NCBI GenBank assembly: GCA_002369295.1
Contig: DFDR01000017.1
Span: forward strand, 1 to 19,305
Direction: 5' to 3'
DNA from: Desulfovibrionaceae bacterium UBA3823
GTDB taxonomy: Bacteria; Desulfobacterota; Desulfovibrionia; Desulfovibrionales; Desulfovibrionaceae
DNA: 19,305 bases
Part shown: positions 7,216-17,722 of the stretch, in pieces
How the letters are laid out: every line of letters begins with the position of its first letter
Position numbering within the stretch: the first letter of the stretch is position 1
Program-made: the position numbers and the translations under genes
Notes under the pieces: generated by a model
What the model saw: only the letters and a program-made list of their open reading frames with translations
The model's database searches: none
Told to the model about the DNA's origin: nothing

Positions 7216-8673
7216 ATGTCTGACATTCTCGATATGACCCTGGCGAGCCTTGCGGCGGCCCTGAAGGAAAAAAAGATCAGTGTCGCCGAAGTCGCCGGTG
7301 CCTGCCTTGACCGCATGGAAGCGACCGAGCCCAGGCTGCGCGCCATGCTCCACGTCGACAGGGAAGGCGCGCTGGCCCAGGCCAGAGCCATGGACGCCAA
7401 GGGCCCCGAGGCGGAAAAGCCGCTCTGGGGCGTGCCCGTGACCGTGAAGGACGCGCTGGTGACCCGGGGCATGCCCTCGACGGCGGCCTCGAAAATCCTC
7501 GAGGGCTTCCAGTCCATGTACGATGCCTACGCGGTGCAGCGCCTGCGCGAGGCCGGCGCCGTCATCCTCGGCAAGAACAACATGGACGAGTTCGCCATGG
7601 GATCCACCACGGAGAACTCCGCCTACCAGACCACGCACAACCCGTGGAATCTCGGCCGCGTGCCCGGAGGCTCCTCCGGCGGCTCGGCCTGCAGCGTGGC
7701 TGCCGGGCAGTGCTTTGCCTCGCTCGGCTCCGACACCGGCGGCTCCATACGCCAGCCCGCCTCCTTCTGCGGCTGCGTCGGCATCAAGCCCACCTATGGC
7801 AGGGTGTCGCGCTACGGCCTCATCGCCTACGGCTCTTCCCTCGACCAGATAGGCCCCATGGCCAGAAGCGTCGAGGACTGCGCCCGCGTGCTCTCCGTCA
7901 TCGCCGGCCACGACGGCAGGGACTCCACCTGCTCGCCCGATCCCGTCCCCTGCTACGAGGCCGGCCTTGCCCAGGCTTCGCTCAAGGGCCGACGCATCGG
8001 CATGCCCCGCGAGTACTTCGGCGAAGGCCTCTCCGACGGCGTGCGCAAGGCCATCGACGGCGTTGCCGCCTGCGCCAGGCAGGAGGGTGCCGAGCTCGTC
8101 GAGCTGAGCCTGCCGCACTCCGAGGCAGCCATCGCCACCTACTACATCGTCGCCATGGCCGAGGCGAGCTCCAACCTCGCCCGCTTCGACGGCGTGCGCT
8201 ACGGCCACCGCACGGCGGATCCCAAGGACCTGCAGGAACTCTACACCCTCTCCCGCAAGGAGGGCTTTGGCGACGAGGTGAAGCGCCGCATCCTGCTTGG
8301 CACCTACGTCCTCTCTTCCGGCTACTACGATGCCTACTACCGCAAGGCGGCCCAGGTGCGCCGCCTCATCCGCGACGAGCTGCGCCAGGCCCTTGCCGGC
8401 GTGGACTGCCTGCTGGCGCCCGTTTCTCCGGTGGCGGCCTGGCCCATAGGCCAGCACGCCCAGGATCCGCTCCAGCTCTTCCTCATGGACGCCTACACCT
8501 GCCCGGTCAACCTGGCCGGCCTGCCGAGCCTCGCCATGCCGGCTGCCCTGGACGGCGACGGCATGCCCGTGGGCTTCCAGCTCATCGGCCGGGAGTTCGG
8601 CGAGGCGGACCTCTTCCAGATGGGCGCGGCCTTCGAGCGCGCCCTGCCCGGCATAGGATCGCCCAGCCTGTAG
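7216..8673 (+). CDS. gatA: Asp-tRNA(Asn)/Glu-tRNA(Gln) amidotransferase subunit A
   Basis: A 485-residue amidase-signature protein of full GatA length. The start ATG 7216 has GAAGG (7201-7205) ten bases upstream. The catalytic Ser-cisSer-Lys triad is visible: Lys78 in VPVTVKDA, Ser153 in the glycine-rich PGGSSGGSA, and the nucleophile Ser177 in [11 protein letters not shown]. The 24-residue spacing between the two serines is as in other amidases of the family. GatA hydrolyses glutamine and passes ammonia to GatB, which amidates the misacylated tRNA. It is cytosolic. It is followed by two hairpin terminators before the convergent recR gene. Nothing unusual was seen in the protein. Confidence 0.97.
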   Translation: MSDILDMTLASLAAALKEKKISVAEVAGACLDRMEATEPRLRAMLHVDREGALAQARAMDAKGPEAEKPLWGVPVTVKDALVTRGMPSTAASKILEGFQSMYDAYAVQRLREAGAVILGKNNMDEFAMGSTTENSAYQTTHNPWNLGRVPGGSSGGSACSVAAGQCFASLGSDTGGSIRQPASFCGCVGIKPTYGRVSRYGLIAYGSSLDQIGPMARSVEDCARVLSVIAGHDGRDSTCSPDPVPCYEAGLAQASLKGRRIGMPREYFGEGLSDGVRKAIDGVAACARQEGAELVELSLPHSEAAIATYYIVAMAEASSNLARFDGVRYGHRTADPKDLQELYTLSRKEGFGDEVKRRILLGTYVLSSGYYDAYYRKAAQVRRLIRDELRQALAGVDCLLAPVSPVAAWPIGQHAQDPLQLFLMDAYTCPVNLAGLPSLAMPAALDGDGMPVGFQLIGREFGEADLFQMGAAFERALPGIGSPSL

Positions 8674-8700
8674 CGGTGCCTTTGCCTGCCGTTTCCTGAC

Positions 8701-8741
8701 GCGGGGGCGTCCTGCAGCATTGCGGGGCGCCCCTCGCTTTT
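8701..8741 (+). terminator. Terminator of gatA
   Basis: GCGGGGGCGTCC (8701-8712) pairs with GGCGCCCCTCGC (8726-8737), allowing two G-U pairs, and is followed by TTTT (8738-8741). It lies 27 bases after the gatA stop. Confidence 0.65.
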
Positions 8742-8772
8742 GGCCCGCTGTCCTGGAGGCAGGGCAACGGGA

Positions 8773-8805
8773 AAGGGGCGGCATCTTTGGCAGATGCCGC
8801 CCCTT
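8773..8805. terminator. Perfect 14-bp hairpin between convergent gatA and recR
   Basis: AAGGGGCGGCATCT (8773-8786) pairs perfectly with AGATGCCGCCCCTT (8792-8805) around a 5-base loop. It lies 39 bases after the recR stop. The T-run is short in both directions, but the very stable stem suits a shared terminator for the two converging transcripts. Confidence 0.7.
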
Positions 8806-8844
8806 CGGGATGTGTCCTGTGGCTTGCGGAGCCTTCGTCCTGCG

Positions 8845-9459
8845 CTATCCGGAGAAGCGCTGGCGGTACTTCAGCGACTGTCTGAGGGTCTCGGCATCCA
8901 TGTGCTTCACCTCGCCGCCAAGGGGAATGCCCTGGGCCAGGCGGCTGACGCCGATGGCGGGATACTTGGCGCGCATGAGGTCGCTCAGGTAGACGGCGGT
9001 GTTGTCCGCCTCGACCGTGGCGCCGAGCGCGAAGATGAGCTCCTTGACCACGCCCTCCTGCAGGCGGCGCTCCAGGCGTCCTATGTGGAGGCTGCTGGAA
9101 TCCCTGTGCTCCAAGGGATTGAGCAGGCCGCCCAGGATGAGGTACTGGCCCCGGTAGAAGCCGCCGCTGTCCAGCGTCATCATGCTGTCCCAGTCGGCGA
9201 CAAGGCAGAGCGTCTCCTGGGTGCGCTCCGGATCGGCGCACACGGCGCAGACCTCGGACGTGGCGAGGCCGCCGCAGCGGCTGCAGATGTGCAGCCTGTC
9301 GCGCAGCTCCGAGATGCTCTGGCCAAGCTGGCGCGTGCGCTCCTCTGGCCAGGCCAGCAGCGTCATGACGATGCGCATGGCGGACTTGGGGCCCATGCCG
9401 GGGAGCTTGCCAAGCTGTGCCGCCAGGTCGCTGAGCGGGGCCGGAATCTTCGGATTCAT
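8845..9459 (-). CDS. recR: Recombination mediator RecR
   Basis: A 204-residue protein of normal RecR length. It has a helix-hairpin-helix-like LGKLPGMGPKSAMRI near residues 16-30, a four-cysteine zinc site (Cys59, Cys62, Cys71, Cys74), and a C-terminal Toprim-like domain from LCLVADWDS to the end. The Toprim start and the RGQYLILGGLLNPLEH segment differ somewhat from the common EEP and YHVLGG-ISPL wording, so the family version is divergent. RecR works with RecF/RecO to load RecA on gapped DNA. Its ATG lies 6 bases after the ybaB stop with only a weak ribosome binding site, so translational coupling is likely. The dnaX-ybaB-recR order is widespread in bacteria and supports all three calls. 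Confidence 0.95.
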   Translation of the reverse strand: MNPKIPAPLSDLAAQLGKLPGMGPKSAMRIVMTLLAWPEERTRQLGQSISELRDRLHICSRCGGLATSEVCAVCADPERTQETLCLVADWDSMMTLDSGGFYRGQYLILGGLLNPLEHRDSSSLHIGRLERRLQEGVVKELIFALGATVEADNTAVYLSDLMRAKYPAIGVSRLAQGIPLGGEVKHMDAETLRQSLKYRQRFSG

Positions 9460-9465
9460 GCCAGC

Positions 9466-9777
9466 CTAGAAGACGCCGGGCAGGCGGATGCCGCCGGAGA
9501 TGTTGGACATCTCGCGCTCCAGCGATTCGCGGGCGATGCGGTTGGCTTCGTTGACGGCCGCGATGACGAGGTCCTGCAGCATTTCGACGTCGCCGCCCTC
9601 CATGGCCTTGGGGTCGATGGTCAGGGTCTTGAGCTCCTGCTTGCCGGTGACGACGGCCGTGACCATGCCGCCGCCGCTGGTGGCCTCGAAGGTCTTGCTC
9701 GCTGCGTCCTGCTGAAGCTTGGCGATTTTGTGCTGCATGACCTGCGCCTGGCGCAGGATGTCGTTCATGTTGCGCAT
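9466..9777 (-). CDS. ybaB: Nucleoid-associated protein YbaB/EbfC
   Basis: A 103-residue protein. Its ATG at 9777 is preceded on the minus strand by GGAGGAG. It begins MRNMNDILRQAQVMQHKIAKLQQD, continues with a central VTAVVTGKQELKTLTIDPKAME block, and ends in an NEANRIARESLEREM helix and a GGIRLPG tail. These are the hallmarks of the small dimeric YbaB/EbfC proteins, which bind DNA and coat the nucleoid. It lies between dnaX (49 bases upstream) and recR (6 bases downstream), the usual setting, and probably shares their transcript. Nothing unusual was seen. Confidence 0.94.
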   Translation of the reverse strand: MRNMNDILRQAQVMQHKIAKLQQDAASKTFEATSGGGMVTAVVTGKQELKTLTIDPKAMEGGDVEMLQDLVIAAVNEANRIARESLEREMSNISGGIRLPGVF

Positions 9778-9826
9778 GTATACTCCTCCAAATGATGTTG
9801 CGCGCCTGGCGGAAGGCGCCTGTCCG

Positions 9827-11751
<1,925 letters not shown>

Positions 11752-11773
11752 GCGCTTGCTGCCAAAAGGGGGG

Positions 11774-11816
11774 CGAAAAGGGCACGCCCCCTCCCTGGAG
11801 GGAAAGGGCGTGCCCT
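11774..11816 (-). terminator. Terminator of ilvE, ahead of dnaX
   Basis: On the minus strand AGGGCACGCCC (11816-11806) pairs perfectly with GGGCGTGCCCT (11789-11779), followed by TTTTC (through 11774). The loop itself can form a smaller CCCTCC/GGAGGG hairpin. It lies 19 bases after the ilvE stop and 28 bases before the dnaX start, so dnaX probably has its own promoter or depends on readthrough. Confidence 0.78.
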
Positions 11817-11834
11817 GAAGTTCCGGATGCCGCG

Positions 11835-12755
11835 CTAGACGGTGTAGGTGGCGAGCCAGTCGGCGTAGGCCGGATTCTCGCCGTGGACGACCTTGAAGAA
11901 CTCCTGCTGGAGGTGCTTGGTCACCGGGCCGGCATGGCCTTCGCCGATGACGCGGCGGTCCACTTCGCGGATGGGGGTCATCTCGGCCGCGGTGCCGGTG
12001 AAGAAGGCTTCGTCGGCGATGTAGAGCTCGTCGCGGGAGAAGTCCTGCTCCTCGACGGTGTAGCCGAGGTCGCGGGCCAGCTTGATGATGGACAGGCGCG
12101 TAATGCCGCCCAGCATGGTGGTCAGCGGAGGCGTGCGCAGAACCTTGTCCTTCACGATGAAGATGTTTTCGCCCGTGGCTTCGGAGACGAGGCCCGTCGT
12201 GTCGAGCATGACGGCTTCGTCGTAGCCGTCCTCGACGGCCTCGACCTTGGCGAGGATGGAGTTGACGTAGTTTCCGCCGGCCTTCGCCTTGCTCATCAGG
12301 GTGTTGGGATGGAGGCGGTTGAAGGAGCTGGTGCGGATGCGGATGCCCTTCTCCAGCGCTTCGGGGCCGAGGTAGGCGCCCCAGGGCCAGCAGGCGATGA
12401 TGGTCTGGACAGGGTTGGCGCCCGGATACACGCCCATTTCCTTGTAGCCCACGAAGGTGAGCGGGCGGATGTAGGCCGCCTTCATCTTGTTGGCCTTGAG
12501 GGTTTCAATGACGGCGTCGCTGATCTGCTCGGCCGTGTAGGGCATTTTCATGCGCAGAATTTTCGCGGAGTTCACGAGGCGCTGCGCGTGCTCCTTGAGG
12601 CGGAAGACCGCGGAGCCCTTGGCGCCGCAGTCGTAGGCGCGGATGCCTTCGAAGACGGAGTCGCCGTAGTGGAGGGCGTGGGTAAGCACGTGAACCTGGG
12701 CCTGGTCCCAGGGCACCATTTTGCCGTCAAACCAAATATACTCTGTAGTCTGCAT
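11835..12755 (-). CDS. ilvE: Branched-chain-amino-acid aminotransferase
   Basis: A 306-residue fold-type IV PLP enzyme, the normal IlvE length, starting at ATG 12755 with AGGGA about ten bases upstream. Family marks in order are HALHYGDSVFEGIRAY (27-41), the PLP lysine Lys158 in SKAKAGGNYVNS, LVSEATGENIFIVKD, TPPLTTMLGGITR and FFTGTAAEMTPIREVD. It carries out the last, reversible step of valine, leucine and isoleucine synthesis, moving the amino group from glutamate to the branched-chain 2-keto acids. It is cytosolic. It is transcribed away from the hydantoinase gene and ends at its own terminator. D-amino-acid transaminase and ADC lyase share the fold, but the GTAAEMTP and VFEGIRAY wording favours IlvE. 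Confidence 0.94.
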   Translation of the reverse strand: MQTTEYIWFDGKMVPWDQAQVHVLTHALHYGDSVFEGIRAYDCGAKGSAVFRLKEHAQRLVNSAKILRMKMPYTAEQISDAVIETLKANKMKAAYIRPLTFVGYKEMGVYPGANPVQTIIACWPWGAYLGPEALEKGIRIRTSSFNRLHPNTLMSKAKAGGNYVNSILAKVEAVEDGYDEAVMLDTTGLVSEATGENIFIVKDKVLRTPPLTTMLGGITRLSIIKLARDLGYTVEEQDFSRDELYIADEAFFTGTAAEMTPIREVDRRVIGEGHAGPVTKHLQQEFFKVVHGENPAYADWLATYTV

Positions 12756-12812
12756 AGGATGTGTCCCTTTTTGCCCCGGCTGGGGGGCGAGATCAAGATG
12801 AACCGTCTTGTC

Positions 12813-12841
12813 TGTTTACTGAAATTGTCCCTGCTAGGCAA
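12813..12841 (-). promoter_or_regulatory. Possible ilvE promoter
   Basis: On the minus strand TTGCCT (12841-12836) and TAAACA (12818-12813) are spaced by 17 bases, matching consensus at 4 and 3 of 6 positions. The leader to the ilvE ATG would be about 50 bases and contains a small CCCC/GGGG hairpin. This is a weak match. Confidence 0.3.
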
Positions 12842-13041
12842 GGCCGTGCGGACCGGCCAAGCCCGCTTTCAGGGGCGCTCCGCCAGGGGCCGCGGGGGCG
12901 AGCGGGGCGCCTCAAGGGACGTTCGGAGGGCAGATGGTGACTTCGCGGCCCTTCTTGCGGAAGGGTGGCAGGCAGGGCTATGGTGGACGCCGGCGCAGGA
13001 GGCTGCGCCTTCAGAACAGCGCTTCGCCAAGGGAGGGCAAC

Positions 13042-14757
13042 GTGAACGGGACTGCAACAGCACTGGGTATAGATGCCGGCGGCACGCACACCGATGCCGT
13101 CGTCTGCCGGGACGGCCGCATCCTCGGCCGCGCCAAGGTGGCAACCCGCCACGACAACCTTCCCGCCTCCATCGAGGAAGTGCTGGTCGCGCTCATGGCC
13201 GATGCCGGCGAAGACGCCGTGCGCCAGGCATCCCGCATCACGCTCGGCACCACCCTTGTGGTCAACGCCGAGGTGCAGGGCCAGCTCGACGAGGTCGGGC
13301 TCGTGCTCTCCGCAGGTCCCGGCCTTTCGCCCCTGCGCTTTGCCATGGGCTCCCGCGTCCACGTGGTTCCCGGCGGCCTCGACCACAGGGGCGTGGAGGT
13401 GGAGGCCCTCGACTTCGACGGCCTCGCCGGCGCCGCGTCCTCCTGGACGGCAGCCGGCGTGCAGGCCTTTGCCTGCGTCGGCAAGTTCTCGCCGAGGAAC
13501 CCCGCCCACGAGCTGGCCATGGCGCGCGCCGTGCGCCAGACGGCGCCCTCTGCCAAGCTCACCCTGGGACACCAGCTCTCCGGCGAGCTCAACTTCCCGC
13601 GCCGCATTGCAACGGCCTACTACAACGCCGCTGCCTCGCGCCTGCACAACAGCTTTCTCGACGCCGTCGAGGGCGTGCTTGCCAAGCTTGGGCTGGACGC
13701 CCCCGTCTTCCTGCTGAAGGCGGACGGCGGCGCCGTGCCGCTCAAGGCATCCCGCGAGCAGCCCGTGCAGTCCATTCTCTCGGGACCTGCGGCCAGCGTC
13801 ATGGGCGTCATGGCACTGGCTCCGGATCTCGAGGAGGGCTCCTCACTGCTGTGCGACATCGGCGGCACCACCACCGACCTTGCCGTCTTCGTGGACGGCT
13901 CGCCCGTCACGGACCGCGGCGGCATGGCCCTCGGCGGGCGCCGGACGCTGGTGCGCGCCCTGGCCACGCTCTCCATCGGCGTTGGCGGCGACTCGCGCAT
14001 CTTTGTCCGGGGGGCTGGCGGTGGCCTTGAAGTCGAGACCGGCCCTCTGCGCACCGGGCCTGCCGCGGCCTTCGGCGGAAGCGATCCCACCCTGCTTGAC
14101 GCCCTCAACGTCCTGAACGCCCACGGCCCAGACAGCCAGGCCGGCGACGCCGGTGCCTCCCGCCGGAGCCTCGAGGCGCTGGGCTCTCCAGCCGGGCTTT
14201 CGGCGGAAGCGCTTGCCGCCATGGCCTGGGATTCGGCCTCTGGCAAGATAGCAAAGGCCGTCAAGGATCTGCTCGACGGCATCAACGCCCATCCCATCTA
14301 CACGCTCCGGGAGCTCAAGGGCCACAGGGACGTGGTCTGCAGCCGCATCCATCTCGTGGGCGGTCCTGCGGCCTGCCTTGCCCGGCGTCTTGAAGACGCC
14401 ATGGGCATTGCCGTTGCCGCCACGGCCTGCGCCGACGTGGCCAACGCCGTGGGCGCGGCTCTGACCCGACCCACCGCCTCGCTTGAGGTCTACGCCGACA
14501 CCGGCAGGGGCGAGCTGTCGGCGCCCTCGCTGGACTTCAAGGAGCCGGCAGACAGAAGAACCACGCTCGAACGCGTCAAGGAACGGGCCCTGGAGCTGCT
14601 GGCCGGCCACATGGCGGAGCAGGGCATGGCGGACTGCCCGGTGGAGGTGGCCGAAGCCGACCTCTTCGCCACTCTGAGCGACACGGGCGCCGGCTCCAAG
14701 GATATCCGCGTGACCTGCCAGGCCGTGCCCGGCATCATCCAGCGCATCGTCGCCTAA
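13042..14757 (+). CDS. Hydantoinase/oxoprolinase A-type (ASKHA-fold) protein
   Basis: The GTG at 13042 follows AAGGGAGGG (13029-13037), much better than the longer frame from 12934, whose extra residues are an arginine-rich non-family stretch. The product is 571 residues. It opens with the nucleotide-binding motif LGIDAGGTHTDAVV (8-21), the Hydant_A_N domain. The Hydantoinase_A domain follows, with LLKADGG, QSILSGPAASVMG and a second phosphate motif DIGGTTTDLAVF (about 271-282). RIHLVGGPAA and a helical tail lie near the end. Relatives use ATP to open hydantoin or 5-oxoproline rings, usually with a B subunit. No B-subunit gene is next to it here, so the substrate is not known. trmL starts 18 bases later, suggesting co-transcription. 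Confidence 0.82.
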   Translation: MNGTATALGIDAGGTHTDAVVCRDGRILGRAKVATRHDNLPASIEEVLVALMADAGEDAVRQASRITLGTTLVVNAEVQGQLDEVGLVLSAGPGLSPLRFAMGSRVHVVPGGLDHRGVEVEALDFDGLAGAASSWTAAGVQAFACVGKFSPRNPAHELAMARAVRQTAPSAKLTLGHQLSGELNFPRRIATAYYNAAASRLHNSFLDAVEGVLAKLGLDAPVFLLKADGGAVPLKASREQPVQSILSGPAASVMGVMALAPDLEEGSSLLCDIGGTTTDLAVFVDGSPVTDRGGMALGGRRTLVRALATLSIGVGGDSRIFVRGAGGGLEVETGPLRTGPAAAFGGSDPTLLDALNVLNAHGPDSQAGDAGASRRSLEALGSPAGLSAEALAAMAWDSASGKIAKAVKDLLDGINAHPIYTLRELKGHRDVVCSRIHLVGGPAACLARRLEDAMGIAVAATACADVANAVGAALTRPTASLEVYADTGRGELSAPSLDFKEPADRRTTLERVKERALELLAGHMAEQGMADCPVEVAEADLFATLSDTGAGSKDIRVTCQAVPGIIQRIVA

Positions 14758-14775
14758 GACCGGACCGGCGCCTCC

Positions 14776-15264
14776 ATGGAGATAGTCCTCTTCGAGCCGG
14801 AGATCCCGCCGAACACCGGCAACGTTGCCCGGCTCTGCGCCGTCACCGGCACCCGCCTGCACCTCATCGAGCCCCTGGGCTTCAAGCTGGAGGACCGCTA
14901 CCTCAAGCGGGCCGGGCTCGACTACTGGCCGCACGTCCAGATGGACGTCTGGAAGGACATGGACGCCTTCCTGGCAGACAGAGCCAGGACGAGGCCGCAG
15001 GCCAGAATCGTGGCGACGTCGTCCAAGAAGGGCGGGACGCCCCTGCACCATTTTGCCTTTCAGCCCGACGACATCCTGGTCTTCGGCCCCGAGACCAGGG
15101 GCCTGCCGGAGCGGGTCTTCGAGCTCGCCCGGCACCGGGTGCGCATCCCCATGCTCAAGGGGCGGGGGCGCTGCATCAACCTCTCCACCAGCTGCGGCAT
15201 CGTGCTCTATCAGGCCCTGGCCGCCAGCGGCGCCATGGAAGGCGAAGACTGGGAGCCGGAGTAG
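14776..15264 (+). CDS. trmL: tRNA (cytidine/uridine-34-2'-O)-methyltransferase TrmL
   Basis: A 162-residue SPOUT methyltransferase of normal TrmL length. It shows the family start VLFEPEIPPNTGNVARLC (4-21), LHLIEPLGF (28-36) and RAGLDYW (45-51). The SAM-binding trefoil-knot motifs are FGPETRGLP (103-111) and IPML (124-127) with RCINLSTSCGIVLYQ (132-146). TrmL methylates the ribose of the wobble base of certain leucine tRNAs, using S-adenosylmethionine. The ATG at 14776 has only a weak ribosome binding site and lies 18 bases after the hydantoinase-type gene, so coupling is possible. It ends just before a long hairpin terminator. Confidence 0.93.
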   Translation: MEIVLFEPEIPPNTGNVARLCAVTGTRLHLIEPLGFKLEDRYLKRAGLDYWPHVQMDVWKDMDAFLADRARTRPQARIVATSSKKGGTPLHHFAFQPDDILVFGPETRGLPERVFELARHRVRIPMLKGRGRCINLSTSCGIVLYQALAASGAMEGEDWEPE

Positions 15265-15267
15265 GGA

Positions 15268-15334
15268 GGCACCGCCCCAGCCCGTGGCCGGACCGCTGTC
15301 CTGTCCTTTGGCTGGGCCGGTGCCAGGGCCTTTT
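15268..15334 (+). terminator. Terminator of trmL
   Basis: GGCACCGCCCCAGCC (15268-15282) pairs with GGCTGGGCCGGTGCC (15310-15324) over 15 positions with one mismatch, and TTTT follows at 15331-15334. It begins 3 bases after the trmL stop. It marks the end of the conserved core; no convincing gene is seen for the next 2.4 kb. Confidence 0.72.
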
Positions 15335-15840
15335 CATCTGACGCGGCGCCAGAAGTGCGGCGTTGTCATTGCGCCTCTATCGTGAAGCCTGGGGAGCGTG
15401 ATCCGGTCCCGGCTCCGAGTTCCGCTTGCTGGCTCCCATGAGGCAGCGTGGCAACCCCGCTGTGCGAGGTGCGGTGTCCTGAGGATCTGTGCCTGCAGGG
15501 GACTGCAGGCATCATGCGCCGTTTCCAGCTTCCTTGGCGCAGGGAGAAAATGGTGTCTTACACTGCAATAGCCTGAAAAAGCTTGGAAAAAGTCTTCCCG
15601 CTGGCGCGCCGGCTGGGGGTTGCCTCCCGTCTGCCCGGGGATCTCCTTCTCCAGCGTCTTGTTGTTCAGCATGCCTGTACGCATGAGGCTGGATTACCCA
15701 TCGCCCTTTGCGCGCAGCCTCTTTGCTCCAGAATCTGGAACGAGTTCGTGTTAAGACTTCTGCCACCAAGTCATCCCGCTGAGATAAAGCTACATGGTCT
15801 AGATATTTATCTCCGGAATATCGGATTTCTTGGTCGCTAA
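15335..15840. other. Gene-free GC-rich stretch after trmL
   Basis: About 500 bases with chromosomal-type composition and no protein I can support. Short frames on both strands lack ribosome binding sites and recognisable content. No tRNA, tmRNA or other structured RNA was recognised. It may be remnant or intergenic sequence. Confidence 0.5.
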
Positions 15841-16440
15841 GTCCGAATGAACAGCGACATGATGCAGAAAAGAAAGGACGGTAAAAAATATAAGAAACAA
15901 AACGTAAATACATATATTAGTTATGGCAACAATGATGTAATAGATCATTAATTCATATTGAAATTTATTATTGTTTTGTTTTAAAAACGCAATTAAATTT
16001 AATAAAACTTAGTAAAAATATGGATAATCTCTATGATTTCATTGGTATACAGCTACAAAAACTTATAGAAATTATAGATGATAATTGTAAAACAATATAT
16101 GAAGCAATGATATATTGATTATTAGAGTTATGGTTAGTTATATAATTTAACTAACACTATACATATAAATAAATATAATTATGATGGATAAGAAACACTA
16201 TATAAGTTAAAAGAATACAAAAAAATTTGTTTGCTACGTATTGCAATTGTACAAATTTGTTGTAATTAATATAAAGCAGATTTTAATGAAGCAATAGAAG
16301 TAAACAAATTAAAACATTCTGATGCTAAATCAAGTGTTTTGCAATAAAACATTATATAATGTTGCAGATTGTATAATGTATTTCACGACTCTGCTAAAAA
16401 GTCCATCAGAACCTGAGATGGCAAGTCAATCTCTACAGGG
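15841..16440. other. AT-rich island without intact genes
   Basis: The composition drops abruptly from GC-rich to very AT-rich (runs such as TTTAATAAAACTTAGT) and returns by about 16440. The longest lysine- and isoleucine-rich readings are a 32-codon frame at 16020-16118 and a short stretch reading NEAIEVNKLKH near 16290, both cut by stops. It looks like decayed foreign DNA or an H-NS-type silenced island. No inverted-repeat ends or transposase were found. Confidence 0.6.
16020..16118 (+). CDS. Small AT-rich open frame, doubtful
   Basis: It encodes 32 residues beginning MDNLYDFIGIQLQKLIEIID, with a helical, amphipathic look and gene-like acidic/hydrophobic spacing. There is no ribosome binding site before the ATG, and stops follow in all nearby frames. 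It could be the stub of a lost gene or chance; I do not recognise it. Confidence 0.15.
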   Translation: MDNLYDFIGIQLQKLIEIIDDNCKTIYEAMIY

Positions 16441-17160
16441 ATTTTATGGTGTAGCGAGATAATGATTTCGTGCAAGAGGGATGCGAAAAGAATGCGTCCT
16501 GGGTTGTCCCAGCCGTTGCGCCGTACCGTTTTTCTGCGTCCTGTCTTGCCTGCCCTGTCGCCTTAACGTGTACCCCGATCTTTAGACACGCATGGATTCC
16601 GGAACCTGGGCGGGGAAAAAGAAAGCCCCGCGTGGTAGGCGGGCTTCGCGACAGGGCTTCTACGCCCTTGCACCAGACACTGGGCAAGTGGTGTCGGAAT
16701 GGTGTAAATAGGGCTTAACTATTTGAAATTGCTTGAATTGCCACTTTCCTGTGGGGCGCTCGCAGCAGGTGGCTTTTCCGCGCCCAAAGAGGAAAGGCGA
16801 TGCCACTGGCGCTGGTGTCGGACAGGGGCAGAAAGCCTGCAGGAATGCCGGTCTCACCCCGGATGTCTGCCAGGGACAGGACAGGCGTGGCACGCCCTGC
16901 TTCATGCTCTCCTCTCCGCCTTCTGTCCTCGGCGCTGCCGAAGATTCAGCTGATGACAGTCCAAGCTCTGGCCGTCGGTTCGCCGAGGCTGGCGTGCCAG
17001 CGTCCTCGGCTTCTCGCTGTTCCCCTTGACTAGGCATGCGCGCATCGCCGTCGTCTTGCCGAATTCTGCCGTGCTGAGCCACGGACTGGCCATCGCCGGC
17101 GAGCTCCACTGGACCAGCCACAGGCGACGCTCAAAGCAAGGATAATGCTCCTTAAATTAT
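16441..17160. other. GC-rich gene-free stretch with a minus-strand hairpin
   Basis: The composition is GC-rich again, but no supported gene is seen. Frames of 75-150 residues on both strands overlap each other, lack ribosome binding sites and have no recognisable motifs. Together with the AT-rich blocks on either side, this gives a patchwork pattern typical of an accessory site. Confidence 0.45.
16614..16646 (-). terminator. Possible minus-strand terminator
   Basis: On the minus strand AAGCCCGC (16646-16639) pairs with GCGGGGCTT (16631-16623), with one bulged G, followed by TCTTTTT (to about 16615). It has terminator form, but no minus-strand gene upstream can be supported. Confidence 0.4.
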
Positions 17161-17722
17161 GAATTCACCATCGATTTCGTCCGTTATGCCATAAACGCAG
17201 CAATTGTCAAGTGTTCTAACTGTCTCAGCATGTCAGTTTTTGAGAGAGTATAAAGACCTCTTTGAGGTATTGCGCTTTGACTGCATTCTGCTACTCTTGT
17301 ACTATGAAGTTGATCCTGCAGACAAAGCCCCTTTTCCAGTCGGGGACGAAAGGCAGATGGACCTGCACGGCACTCAAGGTCGCGAACCTGAACGGTAGCT
17401 TTACCCACGAAGGAATGGGTTATGTTCTGTCGTATTTTAAAATTAATTTATCAATTCATCTTGATATAATAATGATATAATATTGATACTATTACATAAT
17501 GTTGTTTTAAATTATGAGTTTATCCTTTGTATATTACGATATTGGTGATGAAAATCAGCATACTTGCTTGATGGATTGCGATGCACGTACTCCAGCACGG
17601 AGAGATATGCTTCCTATAGTAAGCCGTTGCAGGACAGTGACTGTTGAACGACAAGTGTTGCAGATTTATTTGCTTTTGAGGCATATGTCCACTGCAACGT
17701 TCCATATTGGAGGTTTCTGCAT
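17161..17722. other. AT-rich upstream region of the exported-protein gene
   Basis: It holds two TATAAT boxes and short unrecognised frames (17204-17398 and 17514-17726). The second overlaps the next gene's start and has no ribosome binding site. I see no gene I would defend here. Confidence 0.4.
17466..17482 (+). promoter_or_regulatory. Twin TATAAT boxes, candidate promoter
   Basis: Perfect TATAAT hexamers at 17466-17471 and 17477-17482 lie in AT-rich sequence about 240 bases before the ATG at 17723. No good -35 box sits 16-18 bases upstream of either one. In such AT-rich DNA chance matches are expected. Confidence 0.25.

Noticed and set aside
6880..8784. 634-codon minus-strand frame opposite gatC and gatA
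   Set aside because: The plus strand carries the amidase triad and the GatC motifs; the minus frame is a composition artefact.
12934..13041. N-terminal extension of the hydantoinase-type protein
   Set aside because: The arginine-rich residues are unlike the family, and the GTG at 13042 has a far better ribosome binding site.
13843..15135. Minus-strand frame opposite the hydantoinase-type gene and trmL
   Set aside because: Shadow of two well-supported plus-strand genes.
15512..15913. 133-codon minus-strand frame
   Set aside because: It crosses the sharp composition boundary, and its sequence changes character with the base composition instead of looking like one protein.
16660..17121. 153-codon minus-strand frame
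   Set aside because: No ribosome binding site or recognisable motif; it overlaps equally open plus-strand frames.
15335..17722. CRISPR array, tRNA/tmRNA gene or insertion sequence ends
   Set aside because: No regular direct repeats with spacers, no cloverleaf with CCA-type end, and no paired terminal inverted repeats or transposase motif could be found by eye.
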